From Nocardia rhamnosiphila NBRC 108938 (GTDB lineage: Bacteria > Actinomycetota > Actinomycetes > Mycobacteriales > Mycobacteriaceae): a stretch of 64,000 bases of DNA. Both the position numbers and the translations under genes were made by a program. Under the pieces are notes generated by a model. That model ran no database searches, was not told the DNA's origin, and saw only the letters and a list, made by a program, of their open reading frames with translations. The stretch lies in NCBI RefSeq assembly GCF_000720425.1, contig NZ_JOAJ01000005.1:248001-312000 (forward strand). The letters run 5' to 3'. Shown one piece after another: positions 18,103 through 26,956 of the stretch (the stretch's first letter is position 1; every line of letters starts with the position of its first letter).

Positions 18103-18847
18103 ACGTGGTCCGGGACCACACATATCCGAGGACGGCGAATCCGGCGCACCAGGCGAGCGCCGCGGCCGTGTAGCCGCCGGACGGATTACCGGCCAGGAAT
18201 CCGCGCAAGGATTCGATGATCGGTGTGAACGGCTGATACTGGGCGAACTGCCGGACCCCCTGACCCATCTTCTCGGCCGGCACGATCGCGGTGCTCACGA
18301 ACGGCAGCATGATCAGCGGCACCACACCCATCCCGGCGGACTCCGGCGTCTTCGCCGCCATACCGAGCGCCACCGTGAGCCAGGACGCGGCGAATGAGGT
18401 TGCCGCCAGGACGCCGAGTGCGCCGAGCCAGTCGAGCCCGGTGGCCGGCGGCCGGAATCCCAGGGCGAACGCCACCGCGAGGATCGCCACGATGGCGACC
18501 ACGTTGGTCAGGATGGTGGCCACGACGTGGCCGGTCAGTACGGCGCTGCGGGATACATCCATGACCTTGAACCGGTTGATGATGCCCTTCGACATATCCG
18601 AGCTCACCGCCACCGCGGTGCCCGACAACCCGTAACTGATGGCCAGCAGCAGCATGCCCGGCGTCGCGTAGTCGATGTAGTCGCCGCCGACGTCGAAGGC
18701 GCTGCCGAATACGTAGACGAAGATCAACATCATCACGACCGGCATGAAGGCCGCGTTGAAGATGGTGACCGGATTCCGGGTGGAATGTTTGAAATTACGG
18801 CGCAGCATGATCGACGAATCGGTCAGCGGTGCGGTGATCGTGCTCAT
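18086..18847 (-). CDS. ABC-2 type transporter permease, DrrB-like
   Basis: A 253-aa membrane protein with about six hydrophobic helices and the family's GIINRFKVMDVSRSAVLTG segment, typical of DrrB-type ABC-2 permeases that export hydrophobic drugs. Its ATG at 18847 overlaps the stop of the ATPase gene (18844) by 4 bp, so the two are translationally coupled. The 3' end overlaps the convergent SARP gene. Confidence 0.85.
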   Translation of the reverse strand: MSTITAPLTDSSIMLRRNFKHSTRNPVTIFNAAFMPVVMMLIFVYVFGSAFDVGGDYIDYATPGMLLLAISYGLSGTAVAVSSDMSKGIINRFKVMDVSRSAVLTGHVVATILTNVVAIVAILAVAFALGFRPPATGLDWLGALGVLAATSFAASWLTVALGMAAKTPESAGMGVVPLIMLPFVSTAIVPAEKMGQGVRQFAQYQPFTPIIESLRGFLAGNPSGGYTAAALAWCAGFAVLGYVWSRTTFNKRA

Positions 18848-19788
18848 GGTGCGGTGACCTCCGTGGTCGCGTGGCCGGTGAGGGAGAGGAACACATCGTC
18901 GAGATCAGGAGTGTGGACGGAGACCTCGGCGGCCTCGAGCGCTGACGTGTCGAGCCGGTCGAGCACATGTCGCAGTGATTTCGAGCCGCCGTCGCCCGGC
19001 ACCCGCAGCGTCAGCGCTTCGTCGTCCCGGGTGGCGCCCGGCAGCACCCGCGCCGCCGCGTCCAGCTCGCTCACCTGGGTGAACCGTAGCCGGATATAAC
19101 TGCCGGGGACCTGACGTTTGAGCTCGCCGGGTGTGCCCTCCGCGACGATCCGGCCCTGGTCGAGCACCGCGATCCGGTCGGCCAGCTGATCGGCTTCCTC
19201 CAGATACTGGGTGGTGAGGAAGATCGTGACGCCCTGATCCGTCAGTCCCCGCACGATCTCCCACATGGTCCGCCGGCTCCGCGGATCCAGTCCCGTGGTC
19301 GGCTCGTCCAGGAAAACGATCTCCGGTTTGGTGACCAGCGTCATCGCCAGATCCAGCTTCCGCCGCATACCCCCGGAATAGGTCGCCGCCCGTTTTCGCG
19401 CCGAGTCCGTCAGCTCGAACCGCTCCAGCAGTTCGGTCACCACCCGCTTCCGCTCGTCGCCGCGGAGCCGATGGATATCCGCCATCAACTCCAGGTTCTC
19501 CGCCCCGGTCAGCAGATCGTCCACCGCCGCGAACTGCCCGGTGACCCCGATCGCCGCCCGCACCGCCTTCGTCTCGGCCGCGATATCGTGCCCGGCGACC
19601 CGGGCGGTGCCACCGTCGGCCTTCAACAGGGTGGTCAGTACGTTCACCGTGGTCGTCTTGCCGGCGCCGTTGGGGCCGAGCAGGGAGAAGATCGTGCCGG
19701 CACCGATGTTCAGATCGATGCCGTCGAGGACGGTTTTGTCCCCGTACGCCTTCCGCAGCCCCGAGGCCGCGATTGCCGAATTGCTCAT
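18844..19788 (-). CDS. ABC transporter ATP-binding protein, DrrA-like
   Basis: A 314-aa ATPase from ATG 19788. It has Walker A GPNGAGKTT, signature YSGGMRRKLDLAM, Walker B IVFLDEPTTGLDPRSR and the C-terminal LRVPGDG/SVHTPDLDDVFLSLTG tail that defines the daunorubicin-resistance DrrA group. With the downstream permease it forms a drug or lipid exporter. The gene has almost no leader: a SARP-type heptamer array begins 23 bp before the ATG, and no ribosome binding site is apparent, so transcription may start at or near the ATG. Confidence 0.87.
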   Translation of the reverse strand: MSNSAIAASGLRKAYGDKTVLDGIDLNIGAGTIFSLLGPNGAGKTTTVNVLTTLLKADGGTARVAGHDIAAETKAVRAAIGVTGQFAAVDDLLTGAENLELMADIHRLRGDERKRVVTELLERFELTDSARKRAATYSGGMRRKLDLAMTLVTKPEIVFLDEPTTGLDPRSRRTMWEIVRGLTDQGVTIFLTTQYLEEADQLADRIAVLDQGRIVAEGTPGELKRQVPGSYIRLRFTQVSELDAAARVLPGATRDDEALTLRVPGDGGSKSLRHVLDRLDTSALEAAEVSVHTPDLDDVFLSLTGHATTEVTAP

Positions 19789-19811
19789 GGGAAGTACTGT
19801 CGGCGGGGCAG

Positions 19812-19860
19812 CTGATACGGCCCTGACGCGAAGCTGACACGGGCACTGACACCGTGTTCG
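19812..19860 (-). promoter_or_regulatory. SARP-type heptamer array upstream of the DrrAB-like operon
   Basis: CTGATAC (19812), CTGACGC (19823), CTGACAC (19834) and CTGACAC (19846) on the + strand, spaced 11, 11 and 12 bp, then GTGTTCG at 19854. The spacing, orientation relative to the controlled gene and flanking bases match the array at 14832-14880. The remainder of the 326-bp stretch up to the DsbA-like gene (19861-20114) shows no gene that I can support. Confidence 0.7.
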
Positions 19861-20114
19861 GACGAGTCGGACGCAGGCCCGGGCCGTCGTGGTGATCGCG
19901 GCAGTATTGCCCTCGGCCGACCGAGTGTCTCCGTCACCGGGGCGTCGCCCGCGCGGGACCACCATGAAGACGCGTGGTATCCCGGCGACTCGGCCGGTGG
20001 GCGAAGACCGATACGAAAAGGACTCGCGCGCGGGGCCGGGGCGGCTCAGCTGTCAGCGGCAACTGTCGGGGCACGACACATCGTCGAGGTGCCGTGCCGG
20101 GGAGGCGGCTCGTT

Positions 20115-20861
20115 TCAGCGCGCGGCCGCGATAACCGCGGCGAGGCCGTTCGGACTCATCAGGGCGGCCGCGTCGGTGACCTGCTTGCCGTTCACGGTGA
20201 CGGTCGGGGTGGAGTTCACCCCGCTGTTCAGCACCTCGTCGGTCTTCGCGCGCAGATAGGAGTCGTACGTCCGGTCGGTGATGCATTGAGCCACAGCGGG
20301 ATCGGTGTAACCGGCGGACTCCGCGATATCGATCAACGCGCTGTCGGGCAGGCCGGCACCGCCCTCGGCGGGCTGTTCGGTGAACATATCGGCGAGCCAG
20401 GCCTGGTAGTCGTCCACGCCGGAATTCGCGACACAGAACGCCGCATTGCCCGCGCGCGAGGAGTATTCGGTGGTGCTGGCGCGGTCCAGGAACGTGATGA
20501 CGCTGTATTCGACCGCGGCGGTGCCATCGCGCACGGCATCCTCGAGTACCTTGCCGTTGGCCTCCTCGAACGCTTTGCAGGCGGGACACTGCAGGTCCAT
20601 GACGACGCGGACGGTCACCTTCGCATCGGATTCGCCGACCCGGACCGCGCCGTCGGCCAGCACATTCGCGGGAGCCGAGCCGCCGGTCGCCGCTGTGGCG
20701 GTGCCGGGAATCTCCGCCGCCGCCGCATTCCGGACCAGCAGCCCGATACCGATCGCGGCGGCGGCCACCAGCAACACCACGAAAGGAGCGAGTACGACGA
20801 GAAGCCGGCGGTTCGATCCCTGATTCTGCGGGGGCGGCCAACCGCCGGGGTAGGTGCTCAA
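20115..20861 (-). CDS. DsbA-like membrane-anchored thioredoxin-fold protein
   Basis: A 248-aa protein with a proline-rich cytoplasmic N terminus, one membrane helix (LLVVLAPFVVLLVAAAAIGIG) at about residues 20-40, and an extracytoplasmic thioredoxin-fold domain with LQCPACKAFEE (CPAC active site, about residue 90) and the cis-proline loop STPTVTVNG. It resembles actinobacterial DsbA/Thioredoxin_4 proteins that form or maintain disulfides in secreted proteins. Two further cysteines (FCVANSG, QCITD) are typical of the group. It is transcribed alone. Confidence 0.85.
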   Translation of the reverse strand: MSTYPGGWPPPQNQGSNRRLLVVLAPFVVLLVAAAAIGIGLLVRNAAAAEIPGTATAATGGSAPANVLADGAVRVGESDAKVTVRVVMDLQCPACKAFEEANGKVLEDAVRDGTAAVEYSVITFLDRASTTEYSSRAGNAAFCVANSGVDDYQAWLADMFTEQPAEGGAGLPDSALIDIAESAGYTDPAVAQCITDRTYDSYLRAKTDEVLNSGVNSTPTVTVNGKQVTDAAALMSPNGLAAVIAAAR

Positions 20862-21001
20862 TTCGTGTGCTCCCGATCGCCGGACATTGCTCCGTCAGCC
20901 TAGTCGGCGGCGCCGGGGTCAGGTGAGATGCTTCGGTGGGGCGGCTCGGTTCCCGAGCGGAGCCGGGGCGAATCTGTCGGCCACCGATGACGGAGGTACG
21001 G

Positions 21002-21775
21002 ATGACGAAACGGATACTGGTCACCGGCGGTACCGGCCGGCTCGGGCGCGTCTTCGTGCCCCAGTTGCTCGCCGCGGGCCATGATGTGCGGGTTCTCACC
21101 CGTTCCGAACGCGCCCCGGAGGCCCATCGGTGGGCGGTCGGGGACCTGAGTACCGGCGCCGGACTGGGCGAGGCGCTCGCCGGTATCGAGGTGATCGTCC
21201 ACCTGGCCACGACCAACGGCCGCGGCGATATCACCGCGACCCGGGCGCTGGTCGAGGCCGCACAGGCATCCGGCCACCCACATCTGGTGTACCTGTCGAT
21301 CGTCGGTATCGACGATCACGCCCTCGGCTATTACCGCGCGAAAGTCGAGTGCGAAGCCCTGATCGAGCGCTCGGAGCTGCCGTGGACCATTCTGCGGGCC
21401 ACTCAATTCCACGACCTGATCGCCGAGATATGCGACGCCCAGCGGCTGTTGCCATTCCTGGCGATGCCGTCGAAGGTGAGCTTCCAGCCGGTCGATGTCA
21501 CCGAGGTGGCCGGCCGCCTCGTCGCGCTCGCGGCGGGCCCCGCGAGCCGGCGGGCACCAGACCTGGGTGGTCCGCGGATACGCGCCGCCACCGACCTGGC
21601 CCGGGTCTACCTGCGGGCCGCCGGGCGCCGTAGACCGGTGCTGGCGGTCCCGTTGCCCGGTAAGGCGATGCGTGACTTCCGCGCCGGGCTCCAGCTCGCT
21701 CCGGACCACAAGGACGGACGGATCACCTTCGAAGAGTTCCTCGCCGCGCGTGCCGAACGGGACCGGGGGCGCTGA
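21002..21775 (+). CDS. NmrA/SDR-type NAD(P)-binding protein
   Basis: ATG 21002 follows GGAGGTAC and gives 257 aa. The N terminus ILVTGGTGRLGRVFVPQLL is an NAD(P)-binding Rossmann motif; VIVHLATTNG and HLVYLSIVGID follow as in atypical SDRs of the NmrA/NAD(P)H-quinone-oxidoreductase type. A YYRAK segment holds the Tyr-x-x-x-Lys pattern at the usual place. It may act as an epimerase-like enzyme or redox sensor; the substrate is unknown. The 265 bp after it contain no gene I can support. Confidence 0.8.
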   Translation: MTKRILVTGGTGRLGRVFVPQLLAAGHDVRVLTRSERAPEAHRWAVGDLSTGAGLGEALAGIEVIVHLATTNGRGDITATRALVEAAQASGHPHLVYLSIVGIDDHALGYYRAKVECEALIERSELPWTILRATQFHDLIAEICDAQRLLPFLAMPSKVSFQPVDVTEVAGRLVALAAGPASRRAPDLGGPRIRAATDLARVYLRAAGRRRPVLAVPLPGKAMRDFRAGLQLAPDHKDGRITFEEFLAARAERDRGR

Positions 21776-22040
21776 CGTCCGGGTGGGGTCCTCGCGGTCG
21801 GCCGGCCGGCGGGACGGCTCCTGTTCGTCCGGCGGACGGCGCCGAGGTCCCGAGGCCGCGGGGGCGCTGTGGTCAGGCCCGCGATTTCACCGGCGCACCA
21901 ACGGCAGAGCATTACCCCTACCGCATCCGGCAGTGCTTCACGTTCGGCAGCGGTTGTGTCGGTTTCGTCCAAGACAACGGCTGCCGCTGTTCCTACGCTG
22001 ATCCCAGGCCGAATCCGAGGCCCATACTCAGGAGGAACTG

Positions 22041-22616
22041 ATGACACGCGAACTCGTCTACACAGGCTTCATGTCGCTGGACGGCGTCGTGGACTCGCCG
22101 GGCGGCACGGTCGAGGGGCACCGCAGCGGCGGCTGGGTGATGGACACCGAGTTCGTGCCCGAGGCATTCGCGCTCAAAGGCGAAGAACTCGCCGATACGA
22201 CCGCGCTGATGTTCGGCCGTCGCAGCTACGAGGCATTCGCCCCGACCTGGCGCGATTCCGACGATCACGCCGCATACAAGGATCTGCCCAAATACGTCGT
22301 CTCATCCGGCCTGCGTGAGGACACGCTGATCGACGGGTGGGGCCCGATCACGATCCTGCGCACGGCCGACGACGTCGCGAAGCTGAAGCAGACCGACGGC
22401 GGCGCGATCTACATCCACGGCAGCGCCGAACTGGCCCGGACATTGTCGGACGCCGATCTGATCGACCGGTACAACCTGCTGGTGTTCCCGGTGCTGCTGG
22501 GCGCGGGCAAGAGCCTGTTCAGCCGCGCCGACCGCGATAGGCAGACCCTCCGGGTGCGGGATTCGGCCACCTATTCCAACGGCGTGACCAAGCTCGTCTA
22601 CGACGTCGTGCGCTGA
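22041..22616 (+). CDS. RibD C-terminal/dihydrofolate-reductase-like protein
   Basis: A 191-aa protein with AGGAGGAAC before ATG 22041. It has the pattern of the RibD C-terminal superfamily: MSLDGVVDSPGG, LMFGRRSYEAF, YVVSSGL, the NADPH-loop IYIHGSAELARTL and PVLLGAGKSLF. Most members are small reductases of unknown substrate. Its 3' end overlaps that of the convergent AraC gene by 19 bp. Confidence 0.85.
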   Translation: MTRELVYTGFMSLDGVVDSPGGTVEGHRSGGWVMDTEFVPEAFALKGEELADTTALMFGRRSYEAFAPTWRDSDDHAAYKDLPKYVVSSGLREDTLIDGWGPITILRTADDVAKLKQTDGGAIYIHGSAELARTLSDADLIDRYNLLVFPVLLGAGKSLFSRADRDRQTLRVRDSATYSNGVTKLVYDVVR

Positions 22617-23308
22617 CCGGGATCGAGTGCGATCGCGCCACCGTCTCCCGCGCGCAGCTGCTGCGCCGTCCGCCCGACATACCGGCGCAGTGCCCGGGCG
22701 AGATGGGGTTCGTCGTAGTACCCGAGCTTGCCGACGACATCGCCGGGCGTCTCACCCGAGGTCAGCAGCAGCGCGGCGGTACGGGCGCGCCCGATCTGCC
22801 GGACAGCGCCCTGGGTGAGCCCGGTCGCCGCCCGGAAACGCCGCTCGAGCGTCCGCTCGGTCACCTCCGGCGGCGACCCGCGCAGCGTCGCCGCGACCAG
22901 CGGATCGCGGACCACGACTCCCTCACGCACGAGCCGGTCCACGAGCGCCTCGGCATCGTCGGATCGCGGTGTCTCCCGCTGGGCGCCATCGAGCCAGAAT
23001 GTCCGGCCGGTCACATCGGGCAGGGTGATACCGCCGTCCACCAGCGTCGATGTCGCCGTCGCGCGCAACGACGTCCCGACCGCGAACTGGATACCGACGA
23101 ACCCCGCCCCCTCGGGCACGGGCGCGGTACCGGTGTGGCTCTCCGGGCCGGTGATCGCCGCATACGGCCGCCCCTGCTGCTCCCAGAACACCAGCCCCCA
23201 GGTCTCGGACGCGACCGAGGTCATCTCCGAGACGCCCTCGCTGCGGCAGGTCCATACGGACTCGACCCACGGCGAATCCGACGCCCGCGTCCCGAACAGC
23301 AGTCCCAC
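22598..23308 (-). CDS. AraC-family transcriptional regulator
   Basis: GTG 23308 gives 236 aa; upstream, the same frame belongs to the vapC relic. The C terminus contains the AraC HTH (ERTLERRFRAATGLTQGAVR, then TPGDVVGKLGYYDEPHLARA and LRRYVGRTAQQL). The N-terminal domain includes VGIQFAVGTSL and DVTGRTFWLDGA, like the ligand domain of DUF6597-type AraC regulators. It is convergent with the RibD-like gene, which may be a regulated partner only by proximity. Confidence 0.75.
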   Translation of the reverse strand: MGLLFGTRASDSPWVESVWTCRSEGVSEMTSVASETWGLVFWEQQGRPYAAITGPESHTGTAPVPEGAGFVGIQFAVGTSLRATATSTLVDGGITLPDVTGRTFWLDGAQRETPRSDDAEALVDRLVREGVVVRDPLVAATLRGSPPEVTERTLERRFRAATGLTQGAVRQIGRARTAALLLTSGETPGDVVGKLGYYDEPHLARALRRYVGRTAQQLRAGDGGAIALDPGQRTTS

Positions 23309-23318
23309 GATCCGGATA

Positions 23319-23578
23319 CTAGGCCGAACCGAGCGTCTGAAGAACGGCGACCGCGACCTCGGGCATCGCCTGTAGCGCTCCCTTGGCGAGTCGCGCGTCG
23401 AAGGTGACCAGGGGTGCGTCGTGCAGCGCGGCGACTGCGAGGTGCGCACGACTTCCCATGGCATATGGGCGGGTGCGGCCCACTCGTCGTCCGCGAAAAG
23501 CGCTGCGCGAGCCGCCTCCCCCCGGTCGGACGGCCCGGCGACCGCCATCACCATGACATTGGCGTCCACGACGATCAC
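23319..23578 (-). pseudogene. vapC: VapC-type PIN toxin, internally deleted and frameshifted
   Basis: The start (GTG 23578, four bases overlapping the antitoxin stop) encodes IVVDANVMVMAVAGPS, a PIN-domain first strand with its catalytic Asp, and continues to PWEVVRTS. The end, in a different frame, encodes LHDAPLVTFDARLAKGALQA, the PIN C-terminal strand with the last acidic residue. Only about 86 codons separate the two ends instead of the usual ~130, so a deletion of roughly 130 bp removed the middle of the domain and changed frame. The toxin should be inactive. Confidence 0.75.
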
Positions 23579-23811
23579 TCGTCGTCCCCGCGGCCGGTAC
23601 GGATCTCCGCGACCACCGCATCGGCGTCCATGGTCAGGGAACGTCGTCCCACCAAGCTCTCGATCAGCTGCCGATTGCGCTCGGCGCGGAACTCCTTTTC
23701 CAGGAGGGCCCGGAGATAGGTCTGGGTGGACTGTCCCCGAGCGGCCGCCCGGCGGGCTATGGCGTCACGAACTTCCTCGGGGACGTCCTTGATCTGGATT
23801 GCGACACTCAT
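23575..23811 (-). CDS. vapB: VapB/FitA-like antitoxin
   Basis: A 78-aa antitoxin starting at ATG 23811; the upstream in-frame start would add 13 Cys/His-rich residues that overlap the operator. It starts SVAIQIKDVPEEVRDAIARR, a ribbon-helix-helix-like FitA/VapB DNA-binding domain, with YLRALLEKEF following. The C-terminal arm, which normally blocks VapC, is present. It overlaps the toxin start by four bases. A tandem palindrome of CATG units lies 27 bp upstream and is the expected autoregulatory site. Confidence 0.8.
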   Translation of the reverse strand: MSVAIQIKDVPEEVRDAIARRAAARGQSTQTYLRALLEKEFRAERNRQLIESLVGRRSLTMDADAVVAEIRTGRGDDE

Positions 23812-23837
23812 GCAGTCAGGTACATGCGCATGGCATG

Positions 23838-23853
23838 TGCATGCATGCATGCA
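23838..23853. promoter_or_regulatory. Palindromic CATG array, probable VapB operator
   Basis: TGCATGCATGCATGCA is a perfect 16-bp palindrome made of repeated GCAT units, flanked by further CATG sequences, 27 bp before the vapB start. VapB/FitA antitoxins bind such dyads to repress their own operon. Confidence 0.55.
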
Positions 23854-23929
23854 TGGTTACTCGGCGGCCGGGTGCCGGAGGCGGCACGTCGCATTGCCAC
23901 CCGCGTCGCCGCTGGAGGACACTGGGGGA

Positions 23930-24109
23930 ATGGCTGACAGGGAGCAACGCACACCCTTCTACGGGATAGTGCTGATACTCGCTGCGCTCGGTGCGTCGTT
24001 GGCGGTCAGTTACTACGGACCGATGTGGTTCCGCGTCACCGTTTATATCCTCACCGTGCTGGTCGTCCTGGTCGGCGGTGTCATGACGTTCCGGGACTAC
24101 CCGTACTGA
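23930..24109 (+). CDS. Small two-helix membrane protein
   Basis: ATG 23930 follows GGAGGACACTGGGGGA and gives 59 aa. Two hydrophobic segments are seen (GIVLILAALGASLAVSYYG and VTVYILTVLVVLVGGVMTF) joined by a short PMWFR loop, and a short charged N terminus. No family recognised. It is divergent from vapBC and probably an inner-membrane protein of unknown role. Confidence 0.6.
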   Translation: MADREQRTPFYGIVLILAALGASLAVSYYGPMWFRVTVYILTVLVVLVGGVMTFRDYPY

Positions 24110-24255
24110 CGTAGCGAATGCGCGAGCACGTCTCCCCGATTAGTCAGGGGCGGCGAGCAAAAACTTGTCGATGCAGCCGGCCGGCGCCGGGAGGTCGAGC
24201 GACTTCCACAGCGGGACTGTCTCGAACCGACGGCACAACTCCCGAGAGCGCGCTT

Positions 24256-25815
24256 TCACTCGGCGCGCAGGATCGGTCTGCCTTCGCGTAGCCAGGCCGC
24301 CGCAACGCGTTCGTCGAGCACGCCGTTCTCCAGCACGCCGGCGACGAACACCTCGTCGGCCCGGGTGGGCGGGAAGCTCGTGTCACCGTAGACGTCGCCG
24401 ATGCAGAACGCGTCGATCTCGCCGTCCGGTTTGGGGAAGTACAGGGAATAGGCCAGTACCTGGGCCCGGATCGCCGCGGCCCACAGGGTCCCGCCGTCGT
24501 CGCCGTGGTCGCACATCACCACGGTCGCCACCTCGAGGCTGCCGCCGATCGAAGCGGCGATGCCGTAGCGGAACATCGCCGCGTGAGCCCATACGTCACC
24601 CTGGACGACCAGCAGGCTGCCGTAACCCTCGCCACCGGCGGTCGCGTCGAGCAGACCGTCGACGATCAGGTCACCGCGGATCGCGACCGCATAGCCCGAC
24701 TCCTCGGCGTCGTCGAGCAACGCCGCGGTGTCGGGGACACGGACATCGCCGTCGTAGAACCGGACGGTGTCCAGGGGGCAATCCGGCCAGGCGACCTCGG
24801 GCATCCGCCGCTCGGCTTCGTCGAGCGGGATGGATTCCCACGCGTCGACGGCGAGCGGGGGACGCTCCCCGCGACCCACGGTGCGCACTCGCGGCGGACC
24901 GAAATCCTGGCGCGGCGCCCGGTACACCATGCTCGGCGCCGCTTCGCCGGCGCCGTCGAAGTACAGTGCGCCGCGCAGCCGGTACGGCGGACCCTGCTGT
25001 ATCCAGCCGGCATACAGGTGGCCGTCGCGCCACGGCAGGATGCCGGTGAGGCGATAGGCCGGCACCGCGGCCGGCAACGTGTTCAGGATGCCGTCCCGGC
25101 CGAGCACGCCGACGAAGCCACCTTCACCGGTGACCAGGAAGGCGTCGCGCCGCGCGTCGTAACTCAGGCGTTCGAGGTCGAGAGCGGGAGCATCGCACGG
25201 TTCGGGTGACCGGCCGGGTGCGGCGAGATAGAGCTGGCCCGCATCGCCGGCCACCGCGAGGCGGCCGTCGGGCGCGAAGGCGGCGTCGGTCAGCGGGGCT
25301 CGGCCCGAGAACAGGGCATTCACGGCGCCGTCGGAGGTTCGCCGCAGCAGTCGGCTGCCGGTAACGAAAACCAGCTCGCCGCCGGGCGCGGCGGCCACGC
25401 CGACGACACTGTCCGAGGTGAACCGCGTATGGGTGCGCAGTTCGCTCGTTCGCGGGTCGAGCGTGGCGACGAAACCGTCGTCCCCGGTGACCCAGATGAG
25501 TTCGCCGACCCCCGTCAGCGCGTACAGGCAGCCCTCGCACGGTGTGGCCACCCGCCGGATCCGGGCACCGTCGGCGATCGCGAGATAACCGTGTTCGCCC
25601 GCGAGGACGACCGTCCCGTCGTCCAGTGGATACACCGCACGCAGGCCGTTCGCGTCCACCGGCCACCTGCGCCAGCCCTCGGCGTCGAACCGCGACAGTG
25701 CGCTCTCGCCGCGGCCGCCCCCGGCCGCCCAGATCACGCCGTCGCGGCCGGCGAGCGCCAGCGGCCCCGGCAGGCTCCCGAGCAGCGGGTGCCCATCCTT
25801 CAAGAACGCATCCAC
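24256..25815 (-). CDS. Beta-propeller protein with polymer-forming-like beta-helix C terminus
   Basis: A 519-aa soluble protein. Residues ~1-300 contain six or seven repeats of the form 'DGxLAVAGDAG' or 'GELIWVTGDDGFVATLD', the strand pattern of a beta-propeller. Residues ~370-490 change to GDLIVDGLLDATAGGEGYGS and GGSLEVATVVMCDHGDD, a right-handed beta-helix-like run similar to the polymer-forming domains found in proteins linked to polymorphic-toxin and immunity loci. There are no catalytic motifs. Function unknown; it could be a binding or immunity-type protein. Confidence 0.55.
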   Translation of the reverse strand: MDAFLKDGHPLLGSLPGPLALAGRDGVIWAAGGGRGESALSRFDAEGWRRWPVDANGLRAVYPLDDGTVVLAGEHGYLAIADGARIRRVATPCEGCLYALTGVGELIWVTGDDGFVATLDPRTSELRTHTRFTSDSVVGVAAAPGGELVFVTGSRLLRRTSDGAVNALFSGRAPLTDAAFAPDGRLAVAGDAGQLYLAAPGRSPEPCDAPALDLERLSYDARRDAFLVTGEGGFVGVLGRDGILNTLPAAVPAYRLTGILPWRDGHLYAGWIQQGPPYRLRGALYFDGAGEAAPSMVYRAPRQDFGPPRVRTVGRGERPPLAVDAWESIPLDEAERRMPEVAWPDCPLDTVRFYDGDVRVPDTAALLDDAEESGYAVAIRGDLIVDGLLDATAGGEGYGSLLVVQGDVWAHAAMFRYGIAASIGGSLEVATVVMCDHGDDGGTLWAAAIRAQVLAYSLYFPKPDGEIDAFCIGDVYGDTSFPPTRADEVFVAGVLENGVLDERVAAAWLREGRPILRAE

Positions 25816-26074
25816 GAACGATCAACCTACCGTCACTCGAATTCGCCCACCCCGCAGAAGAAGCCGTCGCTGCGCATCATCCGGGCCAGCAGTGTGCGCG
25901 GGTCTGCCGAGACGTCCGGCACAGCGGGCCGGCGCGCACCGGTACGACCTGGTGGATTACCTGGAGGTGAGCAACCGGCGGGAAAAGTGCGTACTTGTCG
26001 GCCGGCGCGCCGCGCGCCGACACTCGGAACACCGCGGCGATCGCCCGATCGCCGCGCAGTGATCGGAGCCGCAG

Positions 26075-26956
26075 ATGAACTCAGCGAAACGGTTGTCGGT
26101 GACCGTACTCGGCACCGGGTCCATGGGCAGCGCGCTCGCCCGCGCCTTCCTCGCCGCCGGATACCGGACGCACGTGTGGAACCGCAGCCCGGAGCGGGCC
26201 ACCACCCTGGCCGCCGCGGGCGCCGTCGCACACCGCGATATCACCGATGCCGTGGAGGCGAGTCCGGTGATCATCGCGTGCCTGAGCACCTTCGCCGCCA
26301 CTCGGGCCAGTCTGTCGCGCGACCCCGGGATCGTTGCGGGCCGCGATATCGTCACCCTCAACAGCGGAACACCGGCGCAAGCCAGGGAATTCGGGCAGTG
26401 GGCGCACTGCGCCGGTGCCCGTTTCCTCGGCGGCGCGATCAAGAATGTGCCCGCGGCCGTCGGTAACCGGGATACGCTGCTGTACTTCGGCGGCGACCGC
26501 GCGGTCTTCGACGCCCATACCGACACCTTGCGCGTCCTCGGTGGCGACCTCGATTTCCTCGGCGTGGAAACGGACCTCGCCGCGCTCTACGAATCCGCGG
26601 TCGGCGCGACGCTGCTACCCGCGCTGCTCGGCTTCCTGGAGGGCGCCGCGGTGCTGGCCTCCCGCGGCCTGCCCGCGCACACAATGGTCCCGTATTCGGT
26701 GAAGTGGCTGCGGATGATCGAGTCGCTGCTGCCGGTGCTGGCCGAGGAGATCGACACCGAGAACTACGCCCTCCTCGGCTCCAGCGTCGGCCTGTTCCAC
26801 ACCGCACTCGTCGACGACGAGCAACTTGCCGCCGAATCGGGTGTCGACCTGTCCTGGCACGCTCCCATGCACGACCTGCTTCGCCGCGCCGTAGCCGAGG
26901 GCCGTGGCGAGCAGAGCATCACCGCTCTGATCGAACTACTCACCACGCGAGAGTAA
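26075..26956 (+). CDS. Imine-reductase-like NADP-dependent oxidoreductase
   Basis: A 293-aa protein with the NADPH-binding TVLGTGSMGSALARAF and an HVWNRSPERA loop, whose Arg-Ser favours NADPH. FLGGAIKNVPAAVGNRDTLL and the helical ALYESAVGATLLPALLGFLEG region match the imine reductase (IRED) branch of the beta-hydroxyacid dehydrogenase superfamily, where the usual catalytic Lys is absent. IREDs reduce cyclic or linear imines. The native substrate is unknown. It stands alone between the beta-propeller gene and a 386-bp gene-poor stretch. Confidence 0.7.
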   Translation: MNSAKRLSVTVLGTGSMGSALARAFLAAGYRTHVWNRSPERATTLAAAGAVAHRDITDAVEASPVIIACLSTFAATRASLSRDPGIVAGRDIVTLNSGTPAQAREFGQWAHCAGARFLGGAIKNVPAAVGNRDTLLYFGGDRAVFDAHTDTLRVLGGDLDFLGVETDLAALYESAVGATLLPALLGFLEGAAVLASRGLPAHTMVPYSVKWLRMIESLLPVLAEEIDTENYALLGSSVGLFHTALVDDEQLAAESGVDLSWHAPMHDLLRRAVAEGRGEQSITALIELLTTRE

